The notes under the pieces were generated by a model, which was given only the letters and a program-made list of their open reading frames with translations, was not told the DNA's origin and made no database searches. Below are positions 41,616-51,299 of a stretch of DNA of 64,000 nt, piece after piece. Origin of the DNA: Burkholderiaceae bacterium (GTDB lineage: Bacteria; Pseudomonadota; Gammaproteobacteria; Burkholderiales; Burkholderiaceae_C); NCBI GenBank assembly GCA_030654805.1, contig JAURWR010000058.1:62001-126000 (forward strand), read 5' to 3'. How positions within the stretch are numbered: position 1 is the first letter of the stretch; every line of letters begins with the position of its first letter. The position numbers and the translations under genes were made by a program.

Positions 41616-42992
41616 TCATGACAGTTCGGGCGCGGTAGCGGGCAGGGCAGGCAGTGGCAGGCGCACTTGCAACAGCACCCCTGCGGATGGCGCCGGGCCG
41701 ATCTCGAAAGCACCGCCGAGCGCTTCCACGCGCTCGGACAGCCAGCGCAGCCCATGGTGACCGACGCGCTGCGCCCAGTCGGATGGCAGGCCCACACCGT
41801 TGTCGACAAGCCTCAGCAGCACCGTGTCAGCCTGCCGTTGCACTGTCAATGAAAGCACGCTGGCCTGGCCGTGGCGCAGACCGTTGGTGATGCCTTCCTG
41901 GGCCGCGCGGTACAGCGCAAGCGCATGCTCGGTATCGAGCGGTGTCTCGGCCAGATCGACTTGCAGCTCGATCTGCACGTCAGGCTGGCTGCGCCGTGTG
42001 CGCTCGACCAGATCGGCCAGCGCCTCGGCGAGGCCGAAGTTGTCGAGCACCATCGGCGTCAGCCGCGGGATCATCCCGTGCATCGCGTCGTAGAGCCGCG
42101 CCGACTCCTCGGCGATCAACTGTGCCGCCTGTTCCGATGCGGGATCGCTGCGGCTGCGGGCGCGCTGCGCGATCGACAGCGCCATGCTGCGCATCGCGGT
42201 CACCGACTGGCCCAGTTCGTCGTGCAGTTCACGGGCGATGAGCAAGCGCTCCTTCTCGATGTGGTGATCGATCCATCGGGTCAGTTCGCGGTTGTCCGAC
42301 AGCTGGCGCTCGGCGTGCGCCGCGCGCCGCTCGTTCTCGATGTTGTCCTGCAGCACGCCGACCATGCGGTTGAATGCCGCGCCGATGGCCGCCGCTTCGG
42401 TCCCCGGCAACGGAGGCAGCGAGACATCGAACCGCCCGCCCTGCAACTGATCCAGCGCACCGACGATCTGCGAGAACGGGCGCACCGTGCGTCCGACCAG
42501 CCAGAACACCAGCACGTTCACCGCGGCCAGCAAGGCGAAACCGATCATTGCCAACTGCACGAAGTAGTCCCACGCATCGACGACGCCGCGCGAGGCATTG
42601 CTGCGCACCACCAGTTTGCCTCCCGGGAAGTCGATCGCCTGGACCGACGGCGGCGGTGCCACCAGCGCGGCAAACCAGTCGGGCGCCTCACGCCCGGACT
42701 TGTACAGCGACGGCGGCGACATGTACTGCTGGCGGCCCGACTCGTCGAGCAACTCGATGTCGTTCGCGCGCACCCGCCCCATGCCTTGCAGAAAGGCACG
42801 CATGGCCGGCAGGCCCTGAGAGGCATACAGCCAGAGCGTTCGGTTCAGCAGTTGCGACGCGACGCGGTTGGCCGCGACGACCTCTTCCTCGACCGACGCC
42901 CGCAGGCTGCGCACCTGCAGGCCGAGCACCGCTGCGACGAACATCAGCGTCAGCACGCCGACGATCAGGTTGATCTTGACTCGCAAGGTCAC
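41616..42992 (-). CDS. Membrane sensor histidine kinase (NarX/UhpB type)
   Basis: 458 aa. TM1 about 8-25, a periplasmic sensor loop about 26-146, TM2 about 147-168, a HAMP region to about 220, a HisKA_3 dimerisation domain with His257 in ARELHDELGQS, and an HATPase with NGVGLPS. Its start overlaps the stop of the upstream peptidase gene (ATGA). Confidence 0.92.
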   Translation of the reverse strand: MTLRVKINLIVGVLTLMFVAAVLGLQVRSLRASVEEEVVAANRVASQLLNRTLWLYASQGLPAMRAFLQGMGRVRANDIELLDESGRQQYMSPPSLYKSGREAPDWFAALVAPPPSVQAIDFPGGKLVVRSNASRGVVDAWDYFVQLAMIGFALLAAVNVLVFWLVGRTVRPFSQIVGALDQLQGGRFDVSLPPLPGTEAAAIGAAFNRMVGVLQDNIENERRAAHAERQLSDNRELTRWIDHHIEKERLLIARELHDELGQSVTAMRSMALSIAQRARSRSDPASEQAAQLIAEESARLYDAMHGMIPRLTPMVLDNFGLAEALADLVERTRRSQPDVQIELQVDLAETPLDTEHALALYRAAQEGITNGLRHGQASVLSLTVQRQADTVLLRLVDNGVGLPSDWAQRVGHHGLRWLSERVEALGGAFEIGPAPSAGVLLQVRLPLPALPATAPELS

Positions 42993-43996
42993 GGCGCGTC
43001 CTGCGGATCAAAGCAACCGCACCCGGCATAGGCGTCAAGCGCCTGGACCATCGCCCGGACCATCGCCGGATGCGTGGGGTCGTGACCGGCGCCGTCGACA
43101 AGCCGCAGCGTGCTGTTCGACACGTGGCGATGCAGCTCGACTGCGCCTGCTGGCGGGCAGACGCGATCGGCCGTGCCTTGCAGCAGCGCGATCGGCACGC
43201 GGGGCAGGGCGCCGAAGCGATCGAGCAGCGACGGCGCGTCGAGCCAGCAGCGATGGCGCAGGTAGTGGCTCTGCACGCGGTAGCGATCGATCAGCGCCAG
43301 CAAGGCATCGCCTTCGGGCTCGTTCGGTGCGACCGAAGCTGGGGGCGTGCCGGACATCGCCAGCTCCCAGCGCCACCAGGCGATCGCCAGCGGCGCGGCC
43401 AGCGCGACATCGCCCTGGAGGCCGTCGGCCAGCACCGCGAGCAGTGCATGCCGCCGCTCAGGCGGCGCCACGGCCGCAAACCGCGACCAGGCCTCGGGCA
43501 GGTCGGCGGCGGTGCCTTGAAAGAAGCCGTCGATGTCTTGTGCGCGAGCCAGGAACGGGGCCCTCAGCAACAGGCCGGACACCACGGTCGGCTCGGCCAG
43601 CGCATGCGCCAGCGCCAGCGTCGCGCCCCAGGACCCGCCGACCACCAGCCAGCGATCGATGCCGAGGTGCACCCGAATCGCCCGCAGGTCGGCCAGCAGG
43701 TCGGCCGTGGTGTTGTGCCGCGTCTCGCCGCGCGGCGTGCTGCGTCCGGCGCCGCGCTGGTCGAAGACGATGATGCGGTAGCGTGCAGGGTCGAGAAAGC
43801 GGCGCAACAGCGGCGATGAGCCCGAGCCCGGTCCACCGTGCAGCACCACCGCCGGGATCCCACGCGGGTCGCCGAACTCCTGCACGTGCAGCGTGTGGCC
43901 ACCGGACACGCTCAGCGCGTGGGTGCGCAGCGGAGGTGTCTCGGGGTACAGCGATGCCGGTCGGGAAATCACAGGCGAGGAAACGGTTGAATTCAC
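42989..43996 (-). CDS. pip: Proline iminopeptidase, alpha/beta hydrolase
   Basis: 335 aa. The oxyanion loop HGGPGSGSSP, the nucleophile Ser122 in GGSWGATLAL, the Asp in GTADRVCPP and the His in GAGHDPTHP match the Pip family, which releases N-terminal proline from peptides in the cytoplasm. First gene of an operon with the kinase and regulator, divergent from pqqA. Confidence 0.88.
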   Translation of the reverse strand: MNSTVSSPVISRPASLYPETPPLRTHALSVSGGHTLHVQEFGDPRGIPAVVLHGGPGSGSSPLLRRFLDPARYRIIVFDQRGAGRSTPRGETRHNTTADLLADLRAIRVHLGIDRWLVVGGSWGATLALAHALAEPTVVSGLLLRAPFLARAQDIDGFFQGTAADLPEAWSRFAAVAPPERRHALLAVLADGLQGDVALAAPLAIAWWRWELAMSGTPPASVAPNEPEGDALLALIDRYRVQSHYLRHRCWLDAPSLLDRFGALPRVPIALLQGTADRVCPPAGAVELHRHVSNSTLRLVDGAGHDPTHPAMVRAMVQALDAYAGCGCFDPQDAP

Positions 43997-44176
43997 CGGT
44001 TCGATGGTAGCGGCGGCGCTCTGCGGCCGTCGTCCGGGGATTCATGAAAATCATGAGGCGAAACTCATGGCCGGGCCGCTGGGCAGTCGGCCCCGTCGCG
44101 AACATCATGAGCCCTGGGATGAGACGTTCCCGCAGACACCGACCGGCGCCTGCGCCACTTTGCAAGGAGACTTCAA
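43997..44176 (+). promoter_or_regulatory. pqqA upstream region
   Basis: 180 nt divergent region between pip and pqqA. TCATGA occurs at 44042-44047, 44051-44056 and 44105-44110; the first two are 9 nt apart on one helix face. GGAG at 44166-44169 is the pqqA ribosome site. Whether TCATGA is an operator is unknown. Confidence 0.4.
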
Positions 44177-44251
44177 ATGACTTGGACCACACCTTCGGCC
44201 GCTGACTTCCGTTTCGGCTTCGAAATCACGATGTACGTCGCAGCACGTTAA
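44177..44251 (+). CDS. pqqA: PQQ precursor peptide PqqA
   Basis: 24 aa: MTWTTPSAADFRFG followed by FEITMYVAAR. The Glu and Tyr that are cross-linked to build PQQ are in the conserved E-x3-Y arrangement (Glu16, Tyr20). AAGGAG ribosome site 7 nt upstream. It stands ahead of pqqB, separated by a strong hairpin. Confidence 0.96.
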   Translation: MTWTTPSAADFRFGFEITMYVAAR

Positions 44252-44287
44252 TTCGTCGCTGCGTCTGGGGTCGCTCAACGGACCTCA

Positions 44288-44322
44288 ACCAACGCCCTGG
44301 CTGACCCCAGGGCGTTGGTCTT
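44288..44322 (+). terminator. Hairpin between pqqA and pqqB (attenuator-like)
   Basis: 13-bp perfect stem: ACCAACGCCCTGG (44288-44300), 6-nt loop, CCAGGGCGTTGGT (44307-44319). Only a short, weak T-run (CTTTC) follows, so it should be leaky. It would yield a short abundant pqqA message and less pqqBCDE. Confidence 0.75.
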
Positions 44323-44355
44323 TCAGGGTCACCCTTCTCTATCACCGTAGTCATC

Positions 44356-45276
44356 ATGCGCATCACAGTCTTGGGTTCGGCCGCCGGTGGCGGATTTCCG
44401 CAGTGGAACTGCAACTGCGCCAACTGCGCCGGGGTGCGCGCGGGCACGCTGCGGGCGAAGATGCGCACGCAGTCGTCGATCTTCGTGCGTCCCGATGACG
44501 GCACCGACGGCGTGCTGTTCAACGCCTCCCCCGACATCCTGGAGCAGATTCGCAGCAGCCCGGTGATGCAACCCGGTCGCCACCTGCGCGACTCGGCGAT
44601 TGCCGGCGTGGTGCTGATGGACGGCCAGATCGATCACGCGACCGGCCTGTTCATGTTGCGTGAACGCAATTCGAAACTGCCGCTGTGGTGCACCGATCCC
44701 GTCGCCGAAGACCTGACGCAAGGCAACCCGGTGCTGCGCGTGCTGACGCATTTCTGCGGCGTCGATCGCCACCCGATCACGCTCGACGGTGCGTCGTTCG
44801 AGGTGCCCGGCGTCTCGGGGCTGAGCTTTCGTGCGCTGCCGCTGTCCAGCAAGGCCGCGCCGTATTCGCCGCACCGCGACAACCCGGTGCCCGGTGACAA
44901 CATCGGCATCGTCATCACGGACCAGCGCAGCGGCAGGAGCGCCTTCTATGCGCCGGGTCTGGGCGAGATCAGTGCGCCGGTGTTCGACGAGATGATGAGC
45001 GCCGACGCGGTGCTGGTCGACGGCACCTTCTGGACCGACGACGAGATGCTCGCGCTCGGCATCAGCAAGAAGCGCGCTCGCGAGATCGGCCACCTGCCGC
45101 AGTCGGGCGAGGGCGGCATGATCGAGTGGATGGCCCGGCTGCCGGCGAAGACGCGCCGCCTGCTGATCCACATCAACAACACCAACCCGATCCTCGACGA
45201 GGACTCGACCCAGCGCGCCGAACTGACGCGCGCCGGCATCGAGTTGTGCGAGGACGGCATGCTGATCCAGCCCTGA
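44356..45276 (+). CDS. pqqB: PQQ biosynthesis protein PqqB
   Basis: 306 aa metallo-beta-lactamase fold. The start [24 protein letters not shown] is diagnostic. PqqB is an iron-dependent hydroxylase acting on the cross-linked Glu-Tyr product. The C-terminus has [13 protein letters not shown] as in the family. Confidence 0.96.
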   Translation: MRITVLGSAAGGGFPQWNCNCANCAGVRAGTLRAKMRTQSSIFVRPDDGTDGVLFNASPDILEQIRSSPVMQPGRHLRDSAIAGVVLMDGQIDHATGLFMLRERNSKLPLWCTDPVAEDLTQGNPVLRVLTHFCGVDRHPITLDGASFEVPGVSGLSFRALPLSSKAAPYSPHRDNPVPGDNIGIVITDQRSGRSAFYAPGLGEISAPVFDEMMSADAVLVDGTFWTDDEMLALGISKKRAREIGHLPQSGEGGMIEWMARLPAKTRRLLIHINNTNPILDEDSTQRAELTRAGIELCEDGMLIQP

Positions 45277-45308
45277 ACGTTTCCCTCTTCAAGTTGCAGG
45301 AGCACACC

Positions 45309-46070
45309 ATGCGTGCAGACATGATCCAGGAATCCCGCCATCCCGACGCATCGCGCCTCGCCGACAACGCAGCCTGGAGCCGGGAAGCCTTCGAGGCGCA
45401 GCTGCGCGAGCGCGGCAAGTCGTACCACATCCACCATCCGTTCAACGTGATGCTGAACACCGGCAAGGCCACGCCGGATCAGGTGCGCGGCTGGGTGGCC
45501 AACCGTTTCTATTACCAGATCGCGATTCCGATCAAGGACGCAGCGGTGTTGTCGAACTGCCCCGACCCGGCGGTTCGCCGCGGCTGGATCCAGCGCATCC
45601 TCGACCATGACGGCTTCGAGATCGGCGGCATCAAGGACCCCGGTGGCATCGAAGCCTGGCTGCGTCTGGCGCTGGCCGTCGGCCTCACGCGCGAAGAGGT
45701 GCTGGACCTGCGCCATGTGCTGCCGGCGGTGCGCTTCGCGGTCGATGCGTACGTCAATTTCGCGCGACGGGCTCCGTGGCAGGAGTCGGTGTGCTCGTCG
45801 CTGACCGAGCTGTTCGCGCCCGAGATCCACAAGCAGCGTCTGGCGACGTGGCCGGAGCACTATCACTGGATCGAGTCGGAAGGGCTCAGCTACTTCCGCA
45901 ACCGCGTCGGGCAGGCAAGGCGCGATGTCGAGGAAGGCCTCGCCATCACGCTGAACCATTTCACGACGCGGCCGCTGCAGGAGCGCGCTCTGGAGATCCT
46001 GCAATTCAAGCTCGACATCCTCTGGACCATGAACGACGCGATGACGACGCGCTACGGAGTCTCGTCGTGA
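45309..46070 (+). CDS. pqqC: Pyrroloquinoline-quinone synthase PqqC
   Basis: 253 aa, cofactor-free oxidase that closes the last ring and oxidises the intermediate to [40 protein letters not shown] and LWTMNDAM are conserved. CAGGAG precedes ATG 45309. Its stop overlaps the GTG of pqqD. Confidence 0.96.
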   Translation: MRADMIQESRHPDASRLADNAAWSREAFEAQLRERGKSYHIHHPFNVMLNTGKATPDQVRGWVANRFYYQIAIPIKDAAVLSNCPDPAVRRGWIQRILDHDGFEIGGIKDPGGIEAWLRLALAVGLTREEVLDLRHVLPAVRFAVDAYVNFARRAPWQESVCSSLTELFAPEIHKQRLATWPEHYHWIESEGLSYFRNRVGQARRDVEEGLAITLNHFTTRPLQERALEILQFKLDILWTMNDAMTTRYGVSS

Positions 46071-46351
46071 ACACATCGACCGCATTGACCACCGACCTGC
46101 GCCCCACCGTCGGACCGGGCTTCCGCCTGCAGTGGGAGGCGGTCCAGAACTGCCATGTGATGCTGTACCCCGAAGGCATGGTCAAGCTGAGCCAGAGTGC
46201 CGGCGAGATCATGAAGCGCTGTGACGGCCATCGCAGCATCGCCGCGATCGTCACCGACCTGGAGCAGGCGTTCTCGACGCAGGGCCTCGAAGGCGATGTG
46301 GTCGCGTTCGTCGAAATGGCCGGCAAGAACCGCTGGTTGGTGTGGTCATGA
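46067..46351 (+). CDS. pqqD: PqqD, PqqA peptide chaperone
   Basis: 94 aa from GTG 46067, overlapping the pqqC stop (GTGA). PqqD binds PqqA and presents it to PqqE. The [32 protein letters not shown] core is typical. Its stop overlaps the ATG of pqqE. Confidence 0.95.
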   Translation: MNTSTALTTDLRPTVGPGFRLQWEAVQNCHVMLYPEGMVKLSQSAGEIMKRCDGHRSIAAIVTDLEQAFSTQGLEGDVVAFVEMAGKNRWLVWS

Positions 46352-47520
46352 CTATTGACCCAAGAGAGCCAGTGATGTCCGCCCCGCCGCGCCCGGGCCC
46401 GCCGCTGTGGCTGCTGGCGGAGCTGACCTACCGCTGCCCGCTGCACTGCGTGTTCTGCTACAACCCGGTCGATTTCGCCCGCAAGGAAGACGAACTGTCG
46501 ACCGAGGACTGGTTCCGCGTGCTGCAGCAAGGGCGCGAACTGGGCGCGGTGCAGTGCGGTCTGTCCGGCGGCGAGCCGCTGGTGCGCGACGACCTGGAGC
46601 TGATCGTCGCCGAGGCGCACCGCCTGGGTTATTACACGAACCTGCTGACCTCCGGCGTTGGCCTAACGGCTGAGCGCGCGGCGAAGCTGAAGGCTGCCGG
46701 CCTCGACCATGTGCAGTTGTCGTTCCAGGATTCGACGAAGGAGATGAACGACTTCCTGTCGCACACCAAGACCTTCGACCTGAAGAACCGCGTCGGCAAG
46801 ATCATCAAGGACCAAGGCTGGCCGATGGTGATGAACGTCGTCATCCACCGGATGAACATCGACCACATCGACCGCATCATCGGCATGGCTCACGAGATGG
46901 GTGCCGAGTACCTGGAACTCGCGAACACCCAGTACTACTCGTGGGCGATGATCAACCGCGACCAGTTGCTGCCCACGCACGAGCAGCTCAGGCACGCCGA
47001 ACAGGTGACCGACGCGTGGCGCGTGAAGCTGGGCAACCAGATGCGCCTGTTCTTCGTGGCGCCCGATTACCACGAAGGCAAGGTCAAGAAATGCGTCAAC
47101 GGCTGGGGCAGCATGTTCCTGACCGTGGTGCCCGACGGCACCGCCGTGCCCTGCCACACCGCACAGATGCTGCCGGGATTGAGCTTCCCGAACGTCAAGG
47201 AACACAGCCTGCGCGAGATCTGGTTCGACTCCGAAGGCTTCAACCGCTACCGCGGCACCGGCTGGATGAAGGAACCCTGTTCGAGTTGCGAGTTCAAGGA
47301 GATCGACCTCGGCGGCTGCCGCTGCCAGGCCTACATGCTGACCAACGACGCGGCAGCCACCGACCCGGTGTGCGCGAAGAGTCCGCTGCACCACCTGGTG
47401 ACCGATGCGGTGGCGCGTGCCGACGTGGTCGCGGCCCGACCCGCCACCGAGCACCCGCTGGTGTTTCGCGACCGCGCCAGCTCGCTGCGCCTGATTGAAT
47501 CCGAGTCACCACACTGCTAG
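46348..47520 (+). CDS. pqqE: Radical SAM PqqA synthase PqqE
   Basis: 390 aa. Radical SAM motif C30-x3-C34-x2-C37 (CPLHCVFC), GGEPLVRDD, and a C-terminal SPASM Cys set ([27 protein letters not shown]). It forms the Glu-Tyr C-C bond in PqqA. The start is ATG 46348, coupled to pqqD; the ATG at 46375 (MSAPPRP) is nearer the usual N-terminus and cannot be excluded. Confidence 0.95.
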   Translation: MTIDPREPVMSAPPRPGPPLWLLAELTYRCPLHCVFCYNPVDFARKEDELSTEDWFRVLQQGRELGAVQCGLSGGEPLVRDDLELIVAEAHRLGYYTNLLTSGVGLTAERAAKLKAAGLDHVQLSFQDSTKEMNDFLSHTKTFDLKNRVGKIIKDQGWPMVMNVVIHRMNIDHIDRIIGMAHEMGAEYLELANTQYYSWAMINRDQLLPTHEQLRHAEQVTDAWRVKLGNQMRLFFVAPDYHEGKVKKCVNGWGSMFLTVVPDGTAVPCHTAQMLPGLSFPNVKEHSLREIWFDSEGFNRYRGTGWMKEPCSSCEFKEIDLGGCRCQAYMLTNDAAATDPVCAKSPLHHLVTDAVARADVVAARPATEHPLVFRDRASSLRLIESESPHC

Positions 47521-47561
47521 GCTTCCGGTCTACGTCGACACCAACAAGATCGGAGACAACC

Positions 47562-48206
47562 GTGGGATTTCTTGACTTCCTGTTCGGCAAGAAGAAGGTC
47601 GAACCCGCTCGGGTGTCGGCCCCCGCTCCAGCGACCGCTGCGGCCAAGCCAGCGGCTGCATCCGCAGCAACGGCCGCGGCCTCACCGGTGCTCGCTGCAC
47701 GCATCACCGAAGTGCGCGTCGGTGAATCGCTGGTCGGCGAGGGCAACGAGGTCGCTCACATCGACTTGCTGATCGGGCCGCGTGGATCGGCAGCGGAAAC
47801 CGCCTTCGCGAATGCGCTGGTCAACAACAAGGACGGGTTCACCTCCTTGCTGGCCGTCATTGCACCCAACCTGGCCGCGAAGCCGAATGCGGTGATGTTC
47901 AACAAGGTCACGATCAAGGGCGCCAAGCAGGCGGTGCAGATGTTCGGACCGGCCCAGCGCGGCGTCGCGATGGCGATCGCCGACTGCCTGGCCGAAGGCA
48001 CGCTGCGCGCCGATCAGGCCAACGAGCTGTTCATCTCGGTCGGCGTGTTCATCCACTGGATGGCCGAAGACGACACGAAGATCCAGGACTACAACTACCG
48101 CGCGACCAAAGAGTCGATCGAACGCGCGGTGCGCGGCTACCCGACAGCCGCCGAGGTGCAGGCGCAGTACAAGACCGCCAAGCATCCGTTCGCTGCCGCC
48201 GACTGA
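47562..48206 (+). CDS. fae: Formaldehyde-activating enzyme with N-terminal extension
   Basis: 214 aa, GTG start after GGAG. Residues 47-214 are canonical Fae: the catalytic His66 in [54 protein letters not shown], and a C-terminal KHPFAAAD. It condenses formaldehyde with H4MPT in the cytoplasm. The first 46 residues are extra: [12 protein letters not shown], an amphipathic-helix-like start, then an Ala/Pro linker. Ordinary Fae is about 170 aa. It follows pqqE by 41 nt and ends in a strong terminator. Confidence 0.95.
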   Translation: MGFLDFLFGKKKVEPARVSAPAPATAAAKPAAASAATAAASPVLAARITEVRVGESLVGEGNEVAHIDLLIGPRGSAAETAFANALVNNKDGFTSLLAVIAPNLAAKPNAVMFNKVTIKGAKQAVQMFGPAQRGVAMAIADCLAEGTLRADQANELFISVGVFIHWMAEDDTKIQDYNYRATKESIERAVRGYPTAAEVQAQYKTAKHPFAAAD

Positions 48207-48225
48207 TCTGCGCGTCTGTCGATCG

Positions 48226-48254
48226 AAAAAGGCAACGGCAACGTTGCCTTTTTT
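48226..48254. terminator. Bidirectional Rho-independent terminator
   Basis: AAAAAGGCAACG-GCAA-CGTTGCCTTTTTT: 12-bp stem with a tetraloop and T-runs on both strands. It separates the pqq-fae transcript (plus) from the end of the xox accessory operon (minus). Confidence 0.9.
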
Positions 48255-48273
48255 CATGGCCGCAACGCGCGGC

Positions 48274-48834
48274 TCACTGCACGAGGCGCAGGATCTCGAG
48301 CTGCTCCGGCACGGTCTGGAAGGTGCCGGTTCCGGCCGGCATCTGCATCAGCGGCTTGAGGTCGGCATCGAACAACCAGACGCTCGGATAGACCAGCATC
48401 CGGGCGCGCTCGTCGCCGATGGCACGCTGGAAATCGGCATAGGCCAGGCTGCCGAGATTCGTCCTGATGAAAAGGGCCTTCGCGTTCACCTTCAGCGAAC
48501 TGCGCAGGTCGACCACCAGGTAGCCGGCGAAGTGCGGCACCAGCTCGCCTGCGTTCTGCTCCAGGAATGCCTCGTAGCGGCGGCAGTACGGACAGTCGTC
48601 GGCACCGAGGTAGACGTACAGCGCTTTCTTCTCGCGCCGGGCCCGCTCGATCGCCGGCCGCAGATCGAACTCGGCCTGTGCCGGCAAGCCGGTCGGCTGG
48701 ACCACGACGGCCTGATAGGCGGTGGGCAATCCGGCCGCAAACACCGCCGAAGACGACAGCATCAGCCAGCACGCCACCGTGCACGTGGCGCGGCGTCGGG
48801 AAAGGTCAGGGCGCACCGTGGCCAGGCGGCGCAT
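48274..48834 (-). CDS. Exported thioredoxin-fold protein
   Basis: 186 aa. Signal peptide to about residue 34, thioredoxin-like domain with C81-PY-C84 in GADDCPYCRRYEAF. This is the periplasmic thioredoxin/DsbD-gamma-like partner that accompanies the SoxYZ-like carrier in PQQ-dehydrogenase loci. The start ATG 48834 lies inside the carrier gene (29-bp overlap), so the two are coupled. Last gene of the long minus-strand set. Confidence 0.85.
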   Translation of the reverse strand: MRRLATVRPDLSRRRATCTVACWLMLSSSAVFAAGLPTAYQAVVVQPTGLPAQAEFDLRPAIERARREKKALYVYLGADDCPYCRRYEAFLEQNAGELVPHFAGYLVVDLRSSLKVNAKALFIRTNLGSLAYADFQRAIGDERARMLVYPSVWLFDADLKPLMQMPAGTGTFQTVPEQLEILRLVQ

Positions 48835-49699
48835 CAGACTGCACCGACAGCTCGTTGTGACGGATGGGCAGCGTGCCCATGAAACGGCCTTCGCGCGAGT
48901 CCTCGACCGCGGCCTTGAGATCGGCGTTGCCGTGGGGCACGAAGTTGAAGCGGAACGTCGGGTTTTCGCTGACCGAGAAATCGAGGTCGGCATCGAACAG
49001 CTTGCGGTCGCCGTAGCTGACCTTGATCGATCGAACGAAGTGCGGCGGGATGAACATGACGGTGACGTTGTTCAGCTCGAACCCGGTGTCGTTGGGGTGC
49101 AGCACGGTCACGTCCGCAGAATTGGGCAGATCGAGATTGACGGGGGCGTGCAGTCTCAACAGCGTCTTGCCGATCAGTTCGGGGTGCTCGCGGTTCGGCG
49201 GTGCCGAGCAGCCGCCGGAGACCTTCACGTAGCGCGAGTCCATGTGCAGCTCGCCGTTCGACAGCTCGCTGACCACACGCACGTGGCTGTACTCGTCGAC
49301 GCGCAGCCGGGTTTCGAAATCGGCCTGGCCGAGGTCGGGGGTGAGCTCCAGCACGGCGGCCAGCGGTGACGGGTTCTTGTCGATGAAGAGGTACATCTTC
49401 TTCACGTACAGATCGGGCCGCTGCGGCAGCTTCGACACGATCTTGACCGGCACCGAGGCGCCGTAAGCCGCGCGCAGTGGAACGATGAGCTGAACCTGAC
49501 TGGCCGCGTCGGCCGCGATCTCGCGATTCGGGAAAAAGCGCGCGCGCAGCTTGTCCCACTCGGGTGACGAATCGTTGTGCGCGGCGGTCGAGTTCAGCCC
49601 GCCGACAGCGGCATGCGCAGGTTCGGTAACCCACCCGCACATCATCAGCGCCCACGCCATCGACACGGCCCCGCAGAGCCTCACTGCCTTCGACATCAC
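48806..49699 (-). CDS. Quinoprotein dehydrogenase-associated SoxYZ-like carrier
   Basis: 297 aa. Signal peptide to about 30. The SoxY-like part ends at about 165 with Cys164 in SGGCSAPP, which corresponds to the thiol-carrying swinging arm of SoxY, and a SoxZ-like domain follows to about 285. In Sox systems the Cys carries sulfur intermediates; in PQQ loci the cargo is unknown. Neighbours are two metallo-hydrolases and a thioredoxin-like protein, which would act on such a thiol adduct. Confidence 0.88.
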   Translation of the reverse strand: MMSKAVRLCGAVSMAWALMMCGWVTEPAHAAVGGLNSTAAHNDSSPEWDKLRARFFPNREIAADAASQVQLIVPLRAAYGASVPVKIVSKLPQRPDLYVKKMYLFIDKNPSPLAAVLELTPDLGQADFETRLRVDEYSHVRVVSELSNGELHMDSRYVKVSGGCSAPPNREHPELIGKTLLRLHAPVNLDLPNSADVTVLHPNDTGFELNNVTVMFIPPHFVRSIKVSYGDRKLFDADLDFSVSENPTFRFNFVPHGNADLKAAVEDSREGRFMGTLPIRHNELSVQSDAPPGHGAP

Positions 49700-49718
49700 A
49701 TCGCTCCTGTCCGCAGAT

Positions 49719-50705
49719 TCACTTGAAATTCAATTCGCGCTCGATGCGCACGAACACGATCGACGCATTGCGCCGGTGGATCGTGTCGTACTGATCCCAA
49801 TCCTTGAATTCGTCGAGCGCGCTGGCGTCGGGCACCTCGCTGAGTGCCGCACCCTCGAGAACCAGCTGCCTGGCCCGCGCTTCGAGTCGATCCAGGTATC
49901 GCCGCGTGGTCGCGATCACTTCAGATGATGTGGCGGGTCCGTGACCTGGCACGACGGTGCTCACCCGCAGCGCGGCGAGGGCCTCCAGCGCTGCTCGCCA
50001 GCCGGGCAGGCTGCTGTCCTGCACATCGGGAATGCGATGCTGGTCGATCAGGCCGCCGGCAAACAGGACGCCGGTTCGCTCATCCAGAACGGCAATGTCG
50101 CCCGGACCGCTCGAGTGACCAAGATGCAGCACGCGCACCGGTCGGCCGATCACGTCGAGCGTGTGGCTGGTGTCGAAGACCTGGTCGGGCGTGAACATCG
50201 TCGTGTCGCGCATTTCGTCTTCGCCCAGCAAGCGCCGCAGGGTCTTCAGGCAGTTTGCGCAACGAGCCGCCATCAGACCGGCTGCGCTGCGCTGCATGCG
50301 GATCGGGATGCCTCGTTCACGAAAAGCCGCTGCACCGAACAGGAACTCCTGGTGAACGTGTGTAACGAGCGCCAAGGTGACCGGCTTGTCGGTGACACGC
50401 CTGATAGCGTCGAGCAAGGCCACGCCGTGGCGGTAGGAAGTGCCGACATCGATGGCAATGACACCGCTGTCGCCGACGATGAAACCGGCGTTGCCGATGC
50501 GGCCGAGGTTGTCCGCATCGACCTCGCCGCCGGTGCCTCGCACCAGGTACACACCGTCGGCCACCTGCACGGTGGTGCCGCCGCCGACATTGCGCTCCGG
50601 CGCGGCCGCAAGGTACCGGCCCACATCGGCGCAGCCGGCCAGGACCACCCACCCGAACGCGGCACACAACCAGCCGGTGCGGCCGAGCCAGCGGGCAAGG
50701 ATCAC
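49719..50705 (-). CDS. Lipoprotein metallo-beta-lactamase-fold protein, altered metal site
   Basis: 328 aa from a GTG overlapping the upstream stop. Lipobox LAGC (Cys24). MBL fold similar to SoxH-type relay hydrolases, but the HxHxDH motif reads H116-V-H118-Q-E120-F121 and the usual GD is GG (FAGGLID). The later His residues (GHSSG, VPGHG) remain. An extra CANC (149-152) is present. It is likely a quinoprotein relay component; whether it binds two zincs is doubtful. Confidence 0.8.
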   Translation of the reverse strand: MILARWLGRTGWLCAAFGWVVLAGCADVGRYLAAAPERNVGGGTTVQVADGVYLVRGTGGEVDADNLGRIGNAGFIVGDSGVIAIDVGTSYRHGVALLDAIRRVTDKPVTLALVTHVHQEFLFGAAAFRERGIPIRMQRSAAGLMAARCANCLKTLRRLLGEDEMRDTTMFTPDQVFDTSHTLDVIGRPVRVLHLGHSSGPGDIAVLDERTGVLFAGGLIDQHRIPDVQDSSLPGWRAALEALAALRVSTVVPGHGPATSSEVIATTRRYLDRLEARARQLVLEGAALSEVPDASALDEFKDWDQYDTIHRRNASIVFVRIERELNFK

Positions 50706-51250
50706 TGGCCCTCGACGAGCGTCTTCAGGTTGTCGAGCCCGCTCTTGTAGACACCTGTCACGGCCTTCAATGCCGCTTCGTCGTTCTGATCGGGCGGAGG
50801 GTCGTTGTTGGGGTAGGCGCGGTAGAACGCGCCACGCCACTCCACCGTGGATTGACCCGCTCCGGCGCTGGTGACCTGCAGTGTCGAGGTGTAGTTGGTG
50901 ACCGGCAGGGCACCGCCGTCCTTGGCACGGTAGCTGAACTTCATCTTCGCTTCGTCGAAGCTTTCCAGCGTCTCCTCGAGCGCACCGCCGCCCTTCAGCT
51001 TCAGCGAGCGCACCGAACCTTCGGTGTTGCCGGCCGTCGCCGGGCTCTCGGCAACGGCCGGGTGCCAGTCCTTCAGCGCGTCGAAGTTCTTGACGCGGGC
51101 CCAGACCGCTTCGGCGGGCGCGTTGATGGTGATCTTCTCGGTGACCTTCTGACGTGTTGGGCCATGGGCCTGAGCCATCGGCATCAGACCGCACAAGAAG
51201 ATCCAGGCCATCCATCGCACCGGGTTGGCGCCCATCGTTCGTCTCAGCAT
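50702..51250 (-). CDS. MxaD-like SRPBCC-fold periplasmic protein
   Basis: 182 aa. Signal peptide (WIFLCGLMPMAQAHG), then a START/polyketide-cyclase-like domain (KITINAPAEAVWARVKNFDALKDWHP). Similar to MxaD, which aids electron transfer between methanol dehydrogenase and its cytochrome. The start is ATG 51250 with GGGAG upstream; a TTG two codons earlier is possible. Its stop overlaps the GTG of the next gene. Confidence 0.85.
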   Translation of the reverse strand: MLRRTMGANPVRWMAWIFLCGLMPMAQAHGPTRQKVTEKITINAPAEAVWARVKNFDALKDWHPAVAESPATAGNTEGSVRSLKLKGGGALEETLESFDEAKMKFSYRAKDGGALPVTNYTSTLQVTSAGAGQSTVEWRGAFYRAYPNNDPPPDQNDEAALKAVTGVYKSGLDNLKTLVEGQ

Positions 51251-51299
51251 GCTCAAACTCTCCCGTTCACAGCGTCATGGAAATTCGGGCTCAGCGGTC

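Noticed and set aside
44042-44110. TCATGA as a pqqA operator
   Set aside because: The hexamer also occurs at many start codons in the window, so three copies are only weak evidence. Listed only inside the region entry.
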